A stretch of DNA of 14,361 bases, taken from assembly GCA_947630315.1 (NCBI GenBank), contig CANRHA010000017.1, positions 1-14,361 of the forward strand. The letters run 5' to 3'. The stretch's first letter is position 1, and each line of letters begins with the position of its first letter. The notes under the pieces were generated by a model that saw only the letters and a list, made by a program, of their open reading frames with translations, was not told where the DNA came from and ran no database searches. Shown one piece after another: positions 1-7,464 of this stretch. Made by a program: the position numbers and the translations under genes. The DNA comes from an uncultured Clostridia bacterium. GTDB taxonomy: Bacteria > Bacillota > Clostridia > Oscillospirales > Ruminococcaceae.

Positions 1-584
1 GCGACCAATCTCGGCCCATGCCCGGGCTTACCGTAGTTCGGAACCTCGGGGTCCTCGTGAAGGTCTCGCCCTACGCAGTGGCCGACGTACTGGCGGACTA
101 CCGAATATCCCCTCGATTCATTATACTCCTGAACCGCGTGAGAAATATCGCCTATGCGCATTCCCGGCTTTACAATATCTATCGCCGCCATAAGGCTTTG
201 CTCGGTAGAATCCATAAGCGCCCTCGCCTCGGCCGAAATATCACCTACGGCAAAGGTTTTGGCCGAATCGCCGTGGTAGCCGTCGATATAGGCCCCGACG
301 TCGACCGAAACTATGTCGCCGTTTTTAAGCTTTTCGGTCTTTGAGGGAATGCCGTGGATAACGGTGTCGTTCACCGAAATACAGGCGCTTGCCGGAAATC
401 CGTTGTAGTGCAAAAAGGAAGGCTTGGCACCGTGCGAAACGATGTAGTCATGGATGACCCTGTCGAGGTCGTATGTCGACATACCCTCGTGAATGGCGTT
501 TCCGGCGGCTTTAAGTGCCCCGCCGGTGATAAGCCCGGCCTTTCGCATCTTCAGGAGTTCGCTTGTTGTTTTAACTAAAATCAT
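1..584 (-). CDS. map: Type I methionine aminopeptidase, C-terminus cut by window edge
   Basis: Removes the initiator methionine from new proteins as they leave the ribosome; a cytosolic dinuclear-metal peptidase. The first 194 residues are visible and the C-terminal part lies beyond base 1. Visible pita-bread fold markers are His77 in VIHGIP, metal ligand Asp95 in SVDVG, Asp106 in GDSAKTF and metal ligand His169 in YVGHCVG, followed by LHEDPEVPNYG. The two glutamate ligands near the end of the family fall outside the window. The ATG (584-582) comes one base after the adk stop, with only a weak GAGG about 15 nt upstream, so translation probably depends on coupling to adk. It is the last visible gene of the S10-spc unit; adk-map is the usual order in Firmicutes. 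The identification is secure. Confidence 0.97.
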   Translation of the reverse strand, partial: MILVKTTSELLKMRKAGLITGGALKAAGNAIHEGMSTYDLDRVIHDYIVSHGAKPSFLHYNGFPASACISVNDTVIHGIPSKTEKLKNGDIVSVDVGAYIDGYHGDSAKTFAVGDISAEARALMDSTEQSLMAAIDIVKPGMRIGDISHAVQEYNESRGYSVVRQYVGHCVGRDLHEDPEVPNYGKPGHGPRLV

Positions 585-585
585 A

Positions 586-1218
586 TCAGCTGTCGATGGC
601 CTCAAGCGTTAGGCGCGAGGTATCGGCTACCTCCTCCTGCCCGATAACTGTCTTCAGCTTTCTGCGCTTTTCATAAAAATCTTTTAGGGGCGCGGTCTTT
701 TCATGATACACCCTCAGCCTTTCAAGGACGGTAGCGGGTTCGTCGTCCTTACGGGTGACTACCTTTCCGCCGCAGGCGTCGCAGACGCCCTCGACCTTTG
801 TGGGCTTATAGTCGACATGGTAGGAATTTCCGCAGGATTCGCAGACTCTTCTTCCGCCTAAGCGCTGAGCTATCTTCTCATCGGGAACGAAAATTTCTAT
901 TACCTTGTCGATATTAACTCCCATTCTCTCAAGCGCTTCGGCCTGGGGAACGGTTCTCGGGAAGCCGTCGAGAATGAAGCCTTTTTCACAGTCGGGTTCG
1001 GCGATCCTGTCCTTTAAAATGCCGATCACGACTTCATCGGGAACGAGCTCGCCCGCATCCATGAACTTTTTTGCCGCAAGCCCGCTCTCGGTGCCGTTTT
1101 TAACGGCCTCGCGGAGCATATTTCCCGTAGATATTGCGGGAATGCCCTTGGCTGCGCAGATCACTTCTGCCTGAGTGCCTTTTCCGGCGCCCGGAGCGCC
1201 GAGTAATATAAGATTCAT
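586..1218 (-). CDS. adk: Adenylate kinase, zinc-binding LID type
   Basis: Catalyses ATP + AMP = 2 ADP in the cytosol. The protein has 210 residues, normal for the long bacterial form. The P-loop GAPGAGKGT is at residues 7-15, the AMP-site motif DGFPRT at 84-89, and the LID domain carries Cys126/Cys129 and Cys146/Cys149, the zinc-binding set typical of Gram-positive enzymes. An upstream ATG at 1245 would add nine residues, but that start overlaps the secY stop and precedes the ribosome binding site. The ATG at 1218 gives the canonical MNLILLGAPG start and has AAGGAG at 1227-1232, eight bases away, so I chose it. It sits between secY and map as in most Firmicutes. Confidence 0.98.
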   Translation of the reverse strand: MNLILLGAPGAGKGTQAEVICAAKGIPAISTGNMLREAVKNGTESGLAAKKFMDAGELVPDEVVIGILKDRIAEPDCEKGFILDGFPRTVPQAEALERMGVNIDKVIEIFVPDEKIAQRLGGRRVCESCGNSYHVDYKPTKVEGVCDACGGKVVTRKDDEPATVLERLRVYHEKTAPLKDFYEKRRKLKTVIGQEEVADTSRLTLEAIDS

Positions 1219-1237
1219 ACTTCCGACTCCTTTTTTA

Positions 1238-2530
1238 TCATTCAAGGAAGCCCTTGTGGTGACGCATCATCAGCTGAGATTCAAGCTGTCTTACAGTCTC
1301 GAGCGCAACGCTTACGACGATGAGGATAGAAGTACCGCCGAGGGCGAGGCCGGGGACCTTTGTAATCTGGGCGAATATGATCGGGAAGAGAGCGACGATA
1401 CCGAGGAATATAGCGCCGATAAGGATCAGCTTTGAAAGTACCCTCGTGATGTAGTCAGAGGTGGGCTTACCGGGGCGAATGCCGGGGATAGCTCCGTTAT
1501 TCTGACGCAGGTTGTTCGCGATCTCAACCGGGTTATACTGCATAGTTACATAGAAGTAGCTGAACGCGATGATAAGAATGAAGTAAAGGGTTGCATAGAA
1601 CGGGTGGGTGGTGTTGAACAGTCTCATAAATCCTGCCCAGAAGCCGCTCTTGGGTTCGCCGGTGAACATTTCTATCGTCTGAGGAATAGACATGAACGAC
1701 ATAGCGAAGATTATAGGCAGAACGCCGGCCATGGCTATTTTTATAGGCAGATAGGTCGACTGTCCGCCGTACATTTTTCTGCCGACGACGCGCTTTGCGT
1801 ACTGAATGCTTATTCTTCTCTCGGCGTTATCCATAAAGACTATAAAGGCTATCATCAGAACGAACAGAACGATGATGATCGGGATAAGCGCGATGTTGAA
1901 GGGGTTGCCTGTTTCGGCCAAAGCGCCGAAGGTAGAACCGAACGAGTTCGGCAGATCGGCCACGATACCGGCAAAGAGGAGCATAGATACTCCGTTGCCT
2001 ATTCCGTGCTTATCAATCTGAGCGCCGAGCCATATTACGAGCATTGCGCCGGCTGTGAAGCAGGCAATAATGACGATTTCGGCCATAACCTTTGAGAACC
2101 CGGAGCTGTAGGTAAGCGAACCGGCGTTTTTAAGGGTAAGGTAGTAGGCCCATGACTGGAACAGCGCTATGCCGAGGGTGGTGTACTTTGTGATCATATC
2201 GAGCTTTACGCGGCCCGATTCTCCCTCTTTTGCGAGGCGCTCGAGGGCGGGTATTGCAAACGTAAGAAGCTGGATAATGATCTGCGCATTGATGTATGGC
2301 GATATCGAGAGACAAAGCAGTGTTGCTCTTGAGAATGTACCGCCCGAAAGAACGTTGAGATAGTTGAAGATGTTTCCGCTGTCACCTATCATCTGGCCGA
2401 TCGCCGTTGCGTCCAAAAACGGAACGGGGATAAAGCCGCCGAGACGGTAGATGATGACGATGAAGACCGTGAAGAGCAGTTTTTTGCGGATTTCCTTAAC
2501 CTTCCACGCGTTTTTTAACGTCTCGAACAC
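1238..2530 (-). CDS. secY: Preprotein translocase subunit SecY
   Basis: Forms the protein-conducting channel of the Sec system in the cytoplasmic membrane, with SecE and SecG, and is driven by SecA or the translating ribosome. The 430 residues show ten hydrophobic segments, at about 18-35, 76-93, 117-136, 150-170, 179-193, 213-233, 262-282, 312-331, 367-386 and 395-413. A plug-like stretch lies between the first two. DKHGIGNG (173-180) and the cytosolic loop IPGIRPGKPT (348-357), which contacts SecA or the ribosome, are family signatures. The start is GTG (2530-2528), one base after the rplO stop. A GAGGTGG within the end of rplO is the likely ribosome binding site, so it is probably translationally coupled to rplO. 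Confidence 0.98.
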   Translation of the reverse strand: MFETLKNAWKVKEIRKKLLFTVFIVIIYRLGGFIPVPFLDATAIGQMIGDSGNIFNYLNVLSGGTFSRATLLCLSISPYINAQIIIQLLTFAIPALERLAKEGESGRVKLDMITKYTTLGIALFQSWAYYLTLKNAGSLTYSSGFSKVMAEIVIIACFTAGAMLVIWLGAQIDKHGIGNGVSMLLFAGIVADLPNSFGSTFGALAETGNPFNIALIPIIIVLFVLMIAFIVFMDNAERRISIQYAKRVVGRKMYGGQSTYLPIKIAMAGVLPIIFAMSFMSIPQTIEMFTGEPKSGFWAGFMRLFNTTHPFYATLYFILIIAFSYFYVTMQYNPVEIANNLRQNNGAIPGIRPGKPTSDYITRVLSKLILIGAIFLGIVALFPIIFAQITKVPGLALGGTSILIVVSVALETVRQLESQLMMRHHKGFLE

Positions 2531-2531
2531 C

Positions 2532-2972
2532 TCAGACCACCTCTGCCTCTCCGCCTGCCTTCTCTATCTTCTCCTTTGCAGTAGCAGAGAAGGCGGCTGC
2601 CTTAACGGTGAGTTTCTTAGTAAGTTCGCCGTTGCCTAAAACCTTAACGCCGTCGTTTTCTTTCTTTATGACGCCTGCGGCCTTTAAAAGCTCGGCGTCA
2701 ACTACGGTTCCGTCAACAAATTTCTCGAGATCGGAAACGTTTATTGCAGTATATTCGGTCGCAAAAATGTTGGTAAATCCTCTTTTAGGGATTCTTCTTG
2801 CGAGCCTGGTCTGTCCGCCTTCAAAGCCGGGTCTTACGCCGCCGCCTGAGCGGGCGTTCTGACCCTTATGACCCTTTGCGGCGGTCTTGCCCCATCCGGA
2901 GCCGTGGCCGCGGCCGACTCTCTTAGCCTTTTGGGTCGAGCCTTCAGCGGGAGCCAAATCATGCAATTTCAT
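2532..2972 (-). CDS. rplO: 50S ribosomal protein L15
   Basis: Late-assembly 23S rRNA-binding protein of the large subunit. The 146 residues match the usual length. The N-terminal half is the typical flexible, glycine- and basic-rich extension (VGRGHGSGWGKT near 18-29, then KGHKGQ and the SGGG-RPGFEGGQ segment), followed by a folded C-terminal domain ending in GGEAEVV. The ATG is preceded by AAGGAGG-type sequence at about 2981-2987, in the short gap after rpmD. The stop is followed one base later by the secY GTG. Confidence 0.98.
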   Translation of the reverse strand: MKLHDLAPAEGSTQKAKRVGRGHGSGWGKTAAKGHKGQNARSGGGVRPGFEGGQTRLARRIPKRGFTNIFATEYTAINVSDLEKFVDGTVVDAELLKAAGVIKKENDGVKVLGNGELTKKLTVKAAAFSATAKEKIEKAGGEAEVV

Positions 2973-2990
2973 TTGCTACACCTCCTTATA

Positions 2991-3167
2991 TTATTCTTCG
3001 GTAACTTTGATCAGGTGTACGATCTTATTTATTTTACCTTTTGTCTGACTGTTGTCAGGCTGAACCGTGGTGTCCCCGATTTTGCGAAGACCGAGAGCGT
3101 TGGCGGTTGCTATCTGGTCCTTGAGCCTTCCGTTGAGGCTTTTTACAAGCTCGATTTTAAGCGCCAT
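2991..3167 (-). CDS. rpmD: 50S ribosomal protein L30 (58 residues)
   Basis: Small 5S/23S-region protein of the large subunit. I read this 58-residue gene directly; it starts MALKIELVKSLNGRLKDQ and ends HLIKVTEE. The family core is recognisable: a short beta strand, the helix with ATANALGLRKIGDT, then the segment leading to GKINKIVHLIKV. The ATG (3167-3165) overlaps the last base of the rpsE stop (TGATG), so it is probably translated by coupling with S5. It stops 18 bases before rplO. S5-L30-L15 is the normal spc order. Confidence 0.97.
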   Translation of the reverse strand: MALKIELVKSLNGRLKDQIATANALGLRKIGDTTVQPDNSQTKGKINKIVHLIKVTEE

Positions 3168-3688
3168 CAGTTCTCGCCTCCTTCTTTCTTGCCAAAGATC
3201 TCCTTAACGGTCTTGCCTCTTTTCGCGGCAACTTCCTCTGCAGATCTTAAAGACTGCAGGCCGTTGAAGGTTGCTCTGACAACGTTGCAGGGGTTATTTG
3301 AGCGCAGGGATTTAGTTCTTATATCTTTAATTCCCGCCGCCTCGATAACCGCACGGACAGGGCCGCCGGCGATAACTCCGGTACCTGCCGCTGCGGGTCT
3401 TAAAAGGACTCTGCCGGCGCCGTAAACGCCTACGACCTCATGAGGAATGCTGGTCCCTTTAAGGGGTATCTGGATAAGGTTTTTCTTTGCGTCTTCAATT
3501 CCCTTGCGGATAGCGTCGGGAACTTCGCTCGACTTGCCGATTCCGAAACCGACGATTCCGTTTCCGTCGCCTACTACCATAAGCGCGGAGAACTTCATAA
3601 TGCGTCCGCCCTTAACGGTTTTAGATACGCGGTTGATTGCTACCGGCTTCTCAACAAGCTCTAATTTTGAAGCGTCTATAATTGCCAA
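3167..3688 (-). CDS. rpsE: 30S ribosomal protein S5
   Basis: Small-subunit protein on the solvent side near the mRNA entrance, involved in decoding fidelity and helicase activity. It has 173 residues, close to the usual 166. The double-stranded RNA-binding N-terminal domain carries INRVSKTVKGGR and GDGNGIVGFGIGK (about 18-52); the C-terminal domain has PHEVVGVYGAGRVLLRPAAAGTGVIAGG. The start is an unusual TTG (3688-3686), giving (M)AIIDASKLE. It is supported by a strong AAGGAGGT at 3695-3702 about eight bases upstream and by the fit to family N-termini. The stop overlaps the start of rpmD. Confidence 0.98.
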   Translation of the reverse strand: MAIIDASKLELVEKPVAINRVSKTVKGGRIMKFSALMVVGDGNGIVGFGIGKSSEVPDAIRKGIEDAKKNLIQIPLKGTSIPHEVVGVYGAGRVLLRPAAAGTGVIAGGPVRAVIEAAGIKDIRTKSLRSNNPCNVVRATFNGLQSLRSAEEVAAKRGKTVKEIFGKKEGGEN

Positions 3689-3704
3689 AACGTTTACCTC
3701 CTTT

Positions 3705-4064
3705 TTAGAACTTCAGTCCGCCTTCACGCGCGCCGTCAGCCAAAGCTGCAACGCGGCCGTGATAAACGTAACCGCCTCTGTCGAAAACGACTTCTTCGAT
3801 TCCCTTTTCGCGGCAAAGCTCCGCGATCATATTTCCAACCTTTTTTGCTCCCTCAATATTTCCGCCGTTAAGGTCAAAGCCCTTCGACATGCTTGAGGCT
3901 GCGCAAAGGGTAACACCCGTTGCGTCGTCTATTACCTGCGCATAGATGTGCTTTGCGGAGCGGAAAACGTTGAGACGGGGGCAAGCTGCAGTTCCGCTTA
4001 TTTTAGAGCGGACTCTTGCATGGCGATGAGCTCTTGCCTTGGCTCTGTCAACTGATTTTACCAT
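3705..4064 (-). CDS. rplR: 50S ribosomal protein L18
   Basis: Binds 5S rRNA with L5 to form the central protuberance. It has 119 residues, the normal length. The basic N-terminus (RAKARAHRHARVRSKISGT) is the 5S rRNA-contacting arm, followed by PRLNVFRSAKHIYAQVIDD and the C-terminal VVFDRGGYVYHGRVAALADGARE signature. The ATG has an AAAGGAG ribosome binding site about eight bases upstream and lies 17 bases after the L6 stop. Confidence 0.98.
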   Translation of the reverse strand: MVKSVDRAKARAHRHARVRSKISGTAACPRLNVFRSAKHIYAQVIDDATGVTLCAASSMSKGFDLNGGNIEGAKKVGNMIAELCREKGIEEVVFDRGGYVYHGRVAALADGAREGGLKF

Positions 4065-4081
4065 AGCTTAATCTCCTTTAG

Positions 4082-4633
4082 TTACTTCTTTGCGCCTTTA
4101 CCGGCCTTACCGGCCTTGCGGACAATGACTTCGCCGTCGTAGCGGATCCCCTTGCCCTTATAGGGTTCGGGCGGGCGCTTTGCTCTTACCTCGCAGGCGA
4201 ACTGACCGACCTCCTGCTTGTCGATTCCCTTTACGACGATCTGGTTGGGCTGAGGAACGTCAAGGCTTATCGTATCGGTCTCTGAAATTACGACCTGATG
4301 TGAATAGCCGAGGTTTAAAATAACATCCTTGCCCTGCTTAGCGGCTCTGTAGCCTGTTCCTTCGATTATAAGGAGCTTCTGGTAGCCGTTTACAACTCCT
4401 TCGACCATGTTGTTCACGAGAGTCCTGGTAAGGCCGTGGAGCGACTTTGAAAGCTGCTCGTCGTCAGGGCGGCTTACCTTTATCTCGCCGTTTTCAACAG
4501 CGATCGTAAGGGTTGGATTAAAAGTTTTTGTTAGAGTGCCCTTAGGTCCCTTAACGGTTACAACGTTTCCGTCTGCGACACTTATCTCAACGCCTGCGGG
4601 GACAGTTATGGGCTTAAGTCCTATTCTTGACAT
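4082..4633 (-). CDS. rplF: 50S ribosomal protein L6
   Basis: Large-subunit protein beside the sarcin-ricin loop and the factor-binding site. Its 183 residues form the standard pair of similar domains: MSRIGLKPITVP starts the first, with VKGPKGTL, and the second holds VEGTGYRA-like IIEGTGYRAA, YSHQV, then KRPPEPYKGKGIRYDGE, the family signature. It ends in a short Lys/Gly-rich tail. AAGGAGG lies seven bases before the ATG. The S8 stop is 10 bases upstream. Confidence 0.98.
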   Translation of the reverse strand: MSRIGLKPITVPAGVEISVADGNVVTVKGPKGTLTKTFNPTLTIAVENGEIKVSRPDDEQLSKSLHGLTRTLVNNMVEGVVNGYQKLLIIEGTGYRAAKQGKDVILNLGYSHQVVISETDTISLDVPQPNQIVVKGIDKQEVGQFACEVRAKRPPEPYKGKGIRYDGEVIVRKAGKAGKGAKK

Positions 4634-4643
4634 AACTTCCTCC

Positions 4644-5042
4644 TTACCAGACGAAGGCGAGTATCTCGCCGCCGACGCCGAGCTCTCTGGCCTTGCGGTC
4701 GGTAACTATACCCTTAGAGGTTGAAACGATCGCTACGCCGAGGCCCTTCATCACCTTAGGCATATCCTCGCAGCTCGAGTAGATTCTCAGACCCGGCTTG
4801 GAGACCCTTCTTAATCCGGTGATGACCGACGCCTTATTCTCGTCATATTTCAATGTGATTCTAATGATGCCCTGCTTGCCGTCGTCGACGACCGAATATG
4901 CTTTTATATAGCCCTCTTCGAGGAGTATTTCGGTGATCGCCTTTTTAACGTTGGAAGCGGGAACATCTACAGTAGCGTGTCTTGATGAGCTCGCGTTGCG
5001 TATTCTCGTCAGAAGATCCGCTATCGTATCAGTAATCTGCAT
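4644..5042 (-). CDS. rpsH: 30S ribosomal protein S8
   Basis: Primary 16S rRNA-binding protein of the central domain; in E. coli it is also the translational repressor of the spc operon. At 132 residues it matches the family exactly. MQITDTIADLLTRIRNA opens the first domain. The C-terminal RNA-binding signature is STSKGIVTDRKARELGVGGEILAFVW-like (given here in overlapping parts: STSKGIVTDRKAR, then ELGVGGEILAFVW). I saw no S8-binding mimic upstream; the L5-S14-S8 gaps here are only 15 and 27 bases. Confidence 0.98.
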   Translation of the reverse strand: MQITDTIADLLTRIRNASSSRHATVDVPASNVKKAITEILLEEGYIKAYSVVDDGKQGIIRITLKYDENKASVITGLRRVSKPGLRIYSSCEDMPKVMKGLGVAIVSTSKGIVTDRKARELGVGGEILAFVW

Positions 5043-5069
5043 ACTGTTTTGCCTCCTTTGCTTGTGGTT

Positions 5070-5255
5070 TTACCAGCTTGCCTTTTTTACTCCCGGGATC
5101 TGACCGTCATGCGCGAGCTCTCTGAAGCAGATACGGCAGATGCCGAACTTTCTCAGATAAGCGTGAGGTCTTCCGCAGATCTTGCACCTATTGTAAGCAC
5201 GGGACGAGAACTTTGGCTTTGCCTGCTGTTTTAAAATCATAGATTTCTTAGCCAT
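5070..5255 (-). CDS. rpsN: 30S ribosomal protein S14, zinc-binding short form
   Basis: Small-subunit head protein, here the 61-residue zinc form (type Z). Cys24/Cys27 (CKIC) and Cys40/Cys43 (CRIC) make the zinc ribbon. The ends are the usual MAKKSMILK and GVKKASW. Zinc-starvation paralogues in other Firmicutes lack these cysteines, so this is the zinc-replete copy. The place between L5 and S8 is standard. Confidence 0.98.
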   Translation of the reverse strand: MAKKSMILKQQAKPKFSSRAYNRCKICGRPHAYLRKFGICRICFRELAHDGQIPGVKKASW

Positions 5256-5270
5256 TTTTTACCCTCCTCA

Positions 5271-5810
5271 TTACTTAGCGAACGGAGCGCCCAGCATTGA
5301 GAGGAGCTCCTTTGCCTCTTCGTCGGTCTTAGCGGTTGTAATAAAGTTGATGTCCATTCCGCGGACCTTATCGATCTTATCGAACTCGATCTCGGGGAAT
5401 ATAAGCTGTTCCTTAATGCCGGTCGAATAGTTTCCTCTGCCGTCGAACGAGTTGGGGCTGATGCCCTTAAAGTCTCTTACACGCGGGAAGGCTACGTTAA
5501 ACAGCCTGTCGACGAACTCGTACATTTTATCGGCTCTTAAGGTTACCTTAACTCCTATAGGCATACCCTCGCGGAGCTTAAAGTTAGCTACGGATTTTTT
5601 AGCCTTGCAGACTACCGGTCTCTGGCCGGTTATAGCCGAAAGGTCGGTAATAACGGCGTCGACTACCTTAGAATTTTCCTTGGCCTCGCCGCAGCCTACG
5701 TTTATAACCACCTTATCGAGCTTAGGGATCTGCATTACGTTTTTATAGCCGAACTTTTTCATAAGAGCGGGGGCTATATCGCTGACATAGTAATCTTTTA
5801 ATCTTGCCAT
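5271..5810 (-). CDS. rplE: 50S ribosomal protein L5
   Basis: Binds 5S rRNA together with L18 and contacts the P-site tRNA from the central protuberance. The 179 residues are exactly typical. MARLKDYYVSDIAPALMKKFGYKNVMQIP opens it in the usual way (split: MARLKDYYVSDIAPALMKKF, then GYKNVMQIPKL). Further signatures are GQRPVVCKAKKSVANFKLR, RDFKGISPNSFDGRGNYSTG and KEQLIFPEI. An AAGGAGG-type site lies about eight bases before the ATG. Confidence 0.98.
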   Translation of the reverse strand: MARLKDYYVSDIAPALMKKFGYKNVMQIPKLDKVVINVGCGEAKENSKVVDAVITDLSAITGQRPVVCKAKKSVANFKLREGMPIGVKVTLRADKMYEFVDRLFNVAFPRVRDFKGISPNSFDGRGNYSTGIKEQLIFPEIEFDKIDKVRGMDINFITTAKTDEEAKELLSMLGAPFAK

Positions 5811-5823
5811 CTTTATATCCTCC

Positions 5824-6144
5824 TTACTTAATTTCGGTGCCGCAGCGCTTGCAAACTCTTACCTTTGCGCCCTCGTCGTCCAGCTTAATGCCGTATCTTA
5901 CGCCTTTAGAGCATTTAGGGCACCAAAGGGCCACCTTGCTCGAGTACATTGCCGCCTCGGCCTTAACGATTCCGCCCTGCTCGCCCTGTCTGCGGGGCTT
6001 AACTGACTTTGTAGCCATGTTGCAGCCCTCGACAATAAGCTTGCCCTCCTTAGGGGATACTGCAAGGACCTTACCTTTTTTGCCCTTGTCCTTGCCGCTG
6101 AGGATAACCACGGAGTCGCCGGTTTTGACATGAATTTTGTTCAT
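5824..6144 (-). CDS. rplX: 50S ribosomal protein L24 with four-cysteine zinc ribbon
   Basis: Assembly-initiator protein of the large subunit, near the tunnel exit. The 106 residues include the KOW motif in VKTGDSVVILSGKDKGKKG (about 6-24) and the C-terminal half binding 23S rRNA. Cys75/Cys78 (CPKC) and Cys98/Cys101 (CKRC) form a likely zinc ribbon, absent from E. coli L24 but known in many Clostridia. Gaps on both sides are about 15 bases and filled by ribosome binding sites. Confidence 0.98.
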   Translation of the reverse strand: MNKIHVKTGDSVVILSGKDKGKKGKVLAVSPKEGKLIVEGCNMATKSVKPRRQGEQGGIVKAEAAMYSSKVALWCPKCSKGVRYGIKLDDEGAKVRVCKRCGTEIK

Positions 6145-6159
6145 AAGCTTGGCTCCTCC

Positions 6160-6528
6160 TTAAAGTACCTCGGGGGCTAACGACATGATCTTTACGAAGT
6201 CATGGTCTCTGAGCTCTCTGGCGACAAGGCCAAAGATACGGGTGCCCCTCGGTGTTTTATCTTCTTTGATTATAACGGCTGCGTTTTCGTCGAAGCGGAT
6301 ATAGGTTCCGTCATCGCGGCGCAAGCCTTTAGTTGAACGAACGATTACTGCTTTAACTACGTCGCCCTTTTTGACCATGCCGCCGGGAGCCGCCTTTTTA
6401 ACGGAAGCCACCACGACATCGCCGATATTGGCATACTTGCGGCGAGTGCCGCCCAGGACTCTTATACACATAAGCTCTTTAGCGCCTGTGTTGTCTGCAA
6501 CTTTGAGTCTGGTCTGCATCTGTATCAC
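6160..6528 (-). CDS. rplN: 50S ribosomal protein L14
   Basis: Large-subunit interface protein, partner of L19 and target of the silencing factor RsfS. It has 122 residues, the standard length. The start is GTG (6528-6526), giving (M)IQMQTRLKVADNTGAKE, the canonical N-terminus. AAGGAGG ends eight bases upstream at about 6534-6543, which supports GTG over the internal ATG three codons later. MCIRVLGG, GMVKKGDVVKAVIVR and the ending IMSLAPEVL are family markers. The 42-nt gap to rpsQ is one of the larger ones in the unit. Confidence 0.98.
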   Translation of the reverse strand: MIQMQTRLKVADNTGAKELMCIRVLGGTRRKYANIGDVVVASVKKAAPGGMVKKGDVVKAVIVRSTKGLRRDDGTYIRFDENAAVIIKEDKTPRGTRIFGLVARELRDHDFVKIMSLAPEVL

Positions 6529-6570
6529 AGCAAGTTCCTCCTTTCAATTATCACAATTTTGATGATAGGC

Positions 6571-6828
6571 TTACTTAGCCTGCTCGAGAACCTTTACAAG
6601 GCGCCATCTCTTTTCCTTTGAGAGGGGGCGGGTCTCCATTATCTGGACCTTATCGCCGACATGCGCGGCGTTCTCCTCGTCGTGGGCCTTGAACTTAACG
6701 GTTCTTTTAATGATCTTCTTGTAAAGCGGGTGCATAACGTTGTCTTCGATAGCTACGACTATTGTTTTGTCCATCTTATCGGAGACGACCTTTCCCACTC
6801 TTGTCTTTCTAAGCTTTCTTTCGCTCAT
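6571..6828 (-). CDS. rpsQ: 30S ribosomal protein S17
   Basis: Primary 16S rRNA-binding protein of the 5' domain with an OB fold. At 85 residues it is normal. The signatures are RKTRVGKVVSDKMDKTIVVA (about 7-26), HPLYKKIIKRTVKFKAHDE and GDKVQIMETRPLSKEKRWRL, with a short C-terminal helix. It begins 19 bases after the L29 stop, and the gap holds a GGAGG-type ribosome binding site. Confidence 0.98.
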   Translation of the reverse strand: MSERKLRKTRVGKVVSDKMDKTIVVAIEDNVMHPLYKKIIKRTVKFKAHDEENAAHVGDKVQIMETRPLSKEKRWRLVKVLEQAK

Positions 6829-6847
6829 CTTGTGATCCTCCTCTCAA

Positions 6848-7039
6848 TCACTCGGATTCCCGCTGGCGGATAAAGGTCATTACACGGGCGATATCCTTTT
6901 TAACGGCCTTGATTCGCATAGGGTTGTCGAGCTGGTTGACAGTGTGCTGGAAACGAAGGTTGAAAAGCTCTTCGCGGAGATCGGCGAGCTTTGACTGCAT
7001 CTCGACAAGAGTCATTTCCTTGATCTCACTTGTTTTCAT
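6848..7039 (-). CDS. rpmC: 50S ribosomal protein L29
   Basis: Two-helix protein at the tunnel exit, next to L23 and part of the docking site for trigger factor and SRP. It has 63 residues. The helical signature LADLREELFNLRFQHTVNQL and the segment NPMRIKAVKKDIARVMTFIR match the family. The ATG (7039-7037) shares its first base with the rplP stop (TAATG), so the two are likely translated by coupling. Confidence 0.98.
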   Translation of the reverse strand: MKTSEIKEMTLVEMQSKLADLREELFNLRFQHTVNQLDNPMRIKAVKKDIARVMTFIRQRESE

Positions 7040-7464
7040 TACTGCTCACCCTCCTTTTCTTCCTTCTTAACGAACTTGCACTTGATAGGCAGCTTGTGAG
7101 CCGCAAGACGCATAGCCTCCTTGGCGACTTCTTCGCTTACGCCGGCTATTTCAAACATGACCTTGCCGGGCTTTACTACCGCTACCCAGAACTCGGGGGT
7201 ACCTTTACCTGAACCCATTCTGGTGCCGAGCGCCTTAGTTGTAACGGGCTTATCGGGGAAGATCTTTATCCAAACCTGTCCGCCGCGCTTGATGTAACGG
7301 GTCATGGCTATACGGGCGGCCTCTATCTGGGCCGAGGTGATCCACGAAGGCTCGAGGGCCTGAAGTCCGTATTCGCCGTAGGCTACAAAGTTACCTCTTG
7401 TGGCTTTACCGGTCATTCTTCCGCGATGCTGCTTGCGGTGTTTAACTCTCTTTGGAAGTAACAT
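7039..7464 (-). CDS. rplP: 50S ribosomal protein L16
   Basis: Sits by the A-site tRNA elbow and is needed for peptidyl-transferase activity. It has 141 residues, close to the usual 136-144. MLLPKRVKHRKQHRGRMTGK is the standard start, followed by GLQALEPSWITSAQIEAARIA, the IKIFPDKPVTTKALGTRMGSGKG loop (read in parts: IKIFPDKPVTTKALGTRM, GSGKGTPEFWVA) and KPGKVMFEIAGVSEE. Both ends overlap neighbours by one base (TAATG with rpsC before and rpmC after), a coupled run of three genes. Confidence 0.98.
   Translation of the reverse strand: MLLPKRVKHRKQHRGRMTGKATRGNFVAYGEYGLQALEPSWITSAQIEAARIAMTRYIKRGGQVWIKIFPDKPVTTKALGTRMGSGKGTPEFWVAVVKPGKVMFEIAGVSEEVAKEAMRLAAHKLPIKCKFVKKEEKEGEQ

Noticed and set aside
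1219..1245. Longer adk start adding nine residues
   Set aside because: It overlaps the secY stop and comes before the AAGGAG site; the canonical enzyme starts at MNLILLGAPG.
2868..3425. Plus-strand open frame of 185 codons
   Set aside because: Antisense to rplO, rpmD and rpsE; no ribosome binding site and no recognisable domain.
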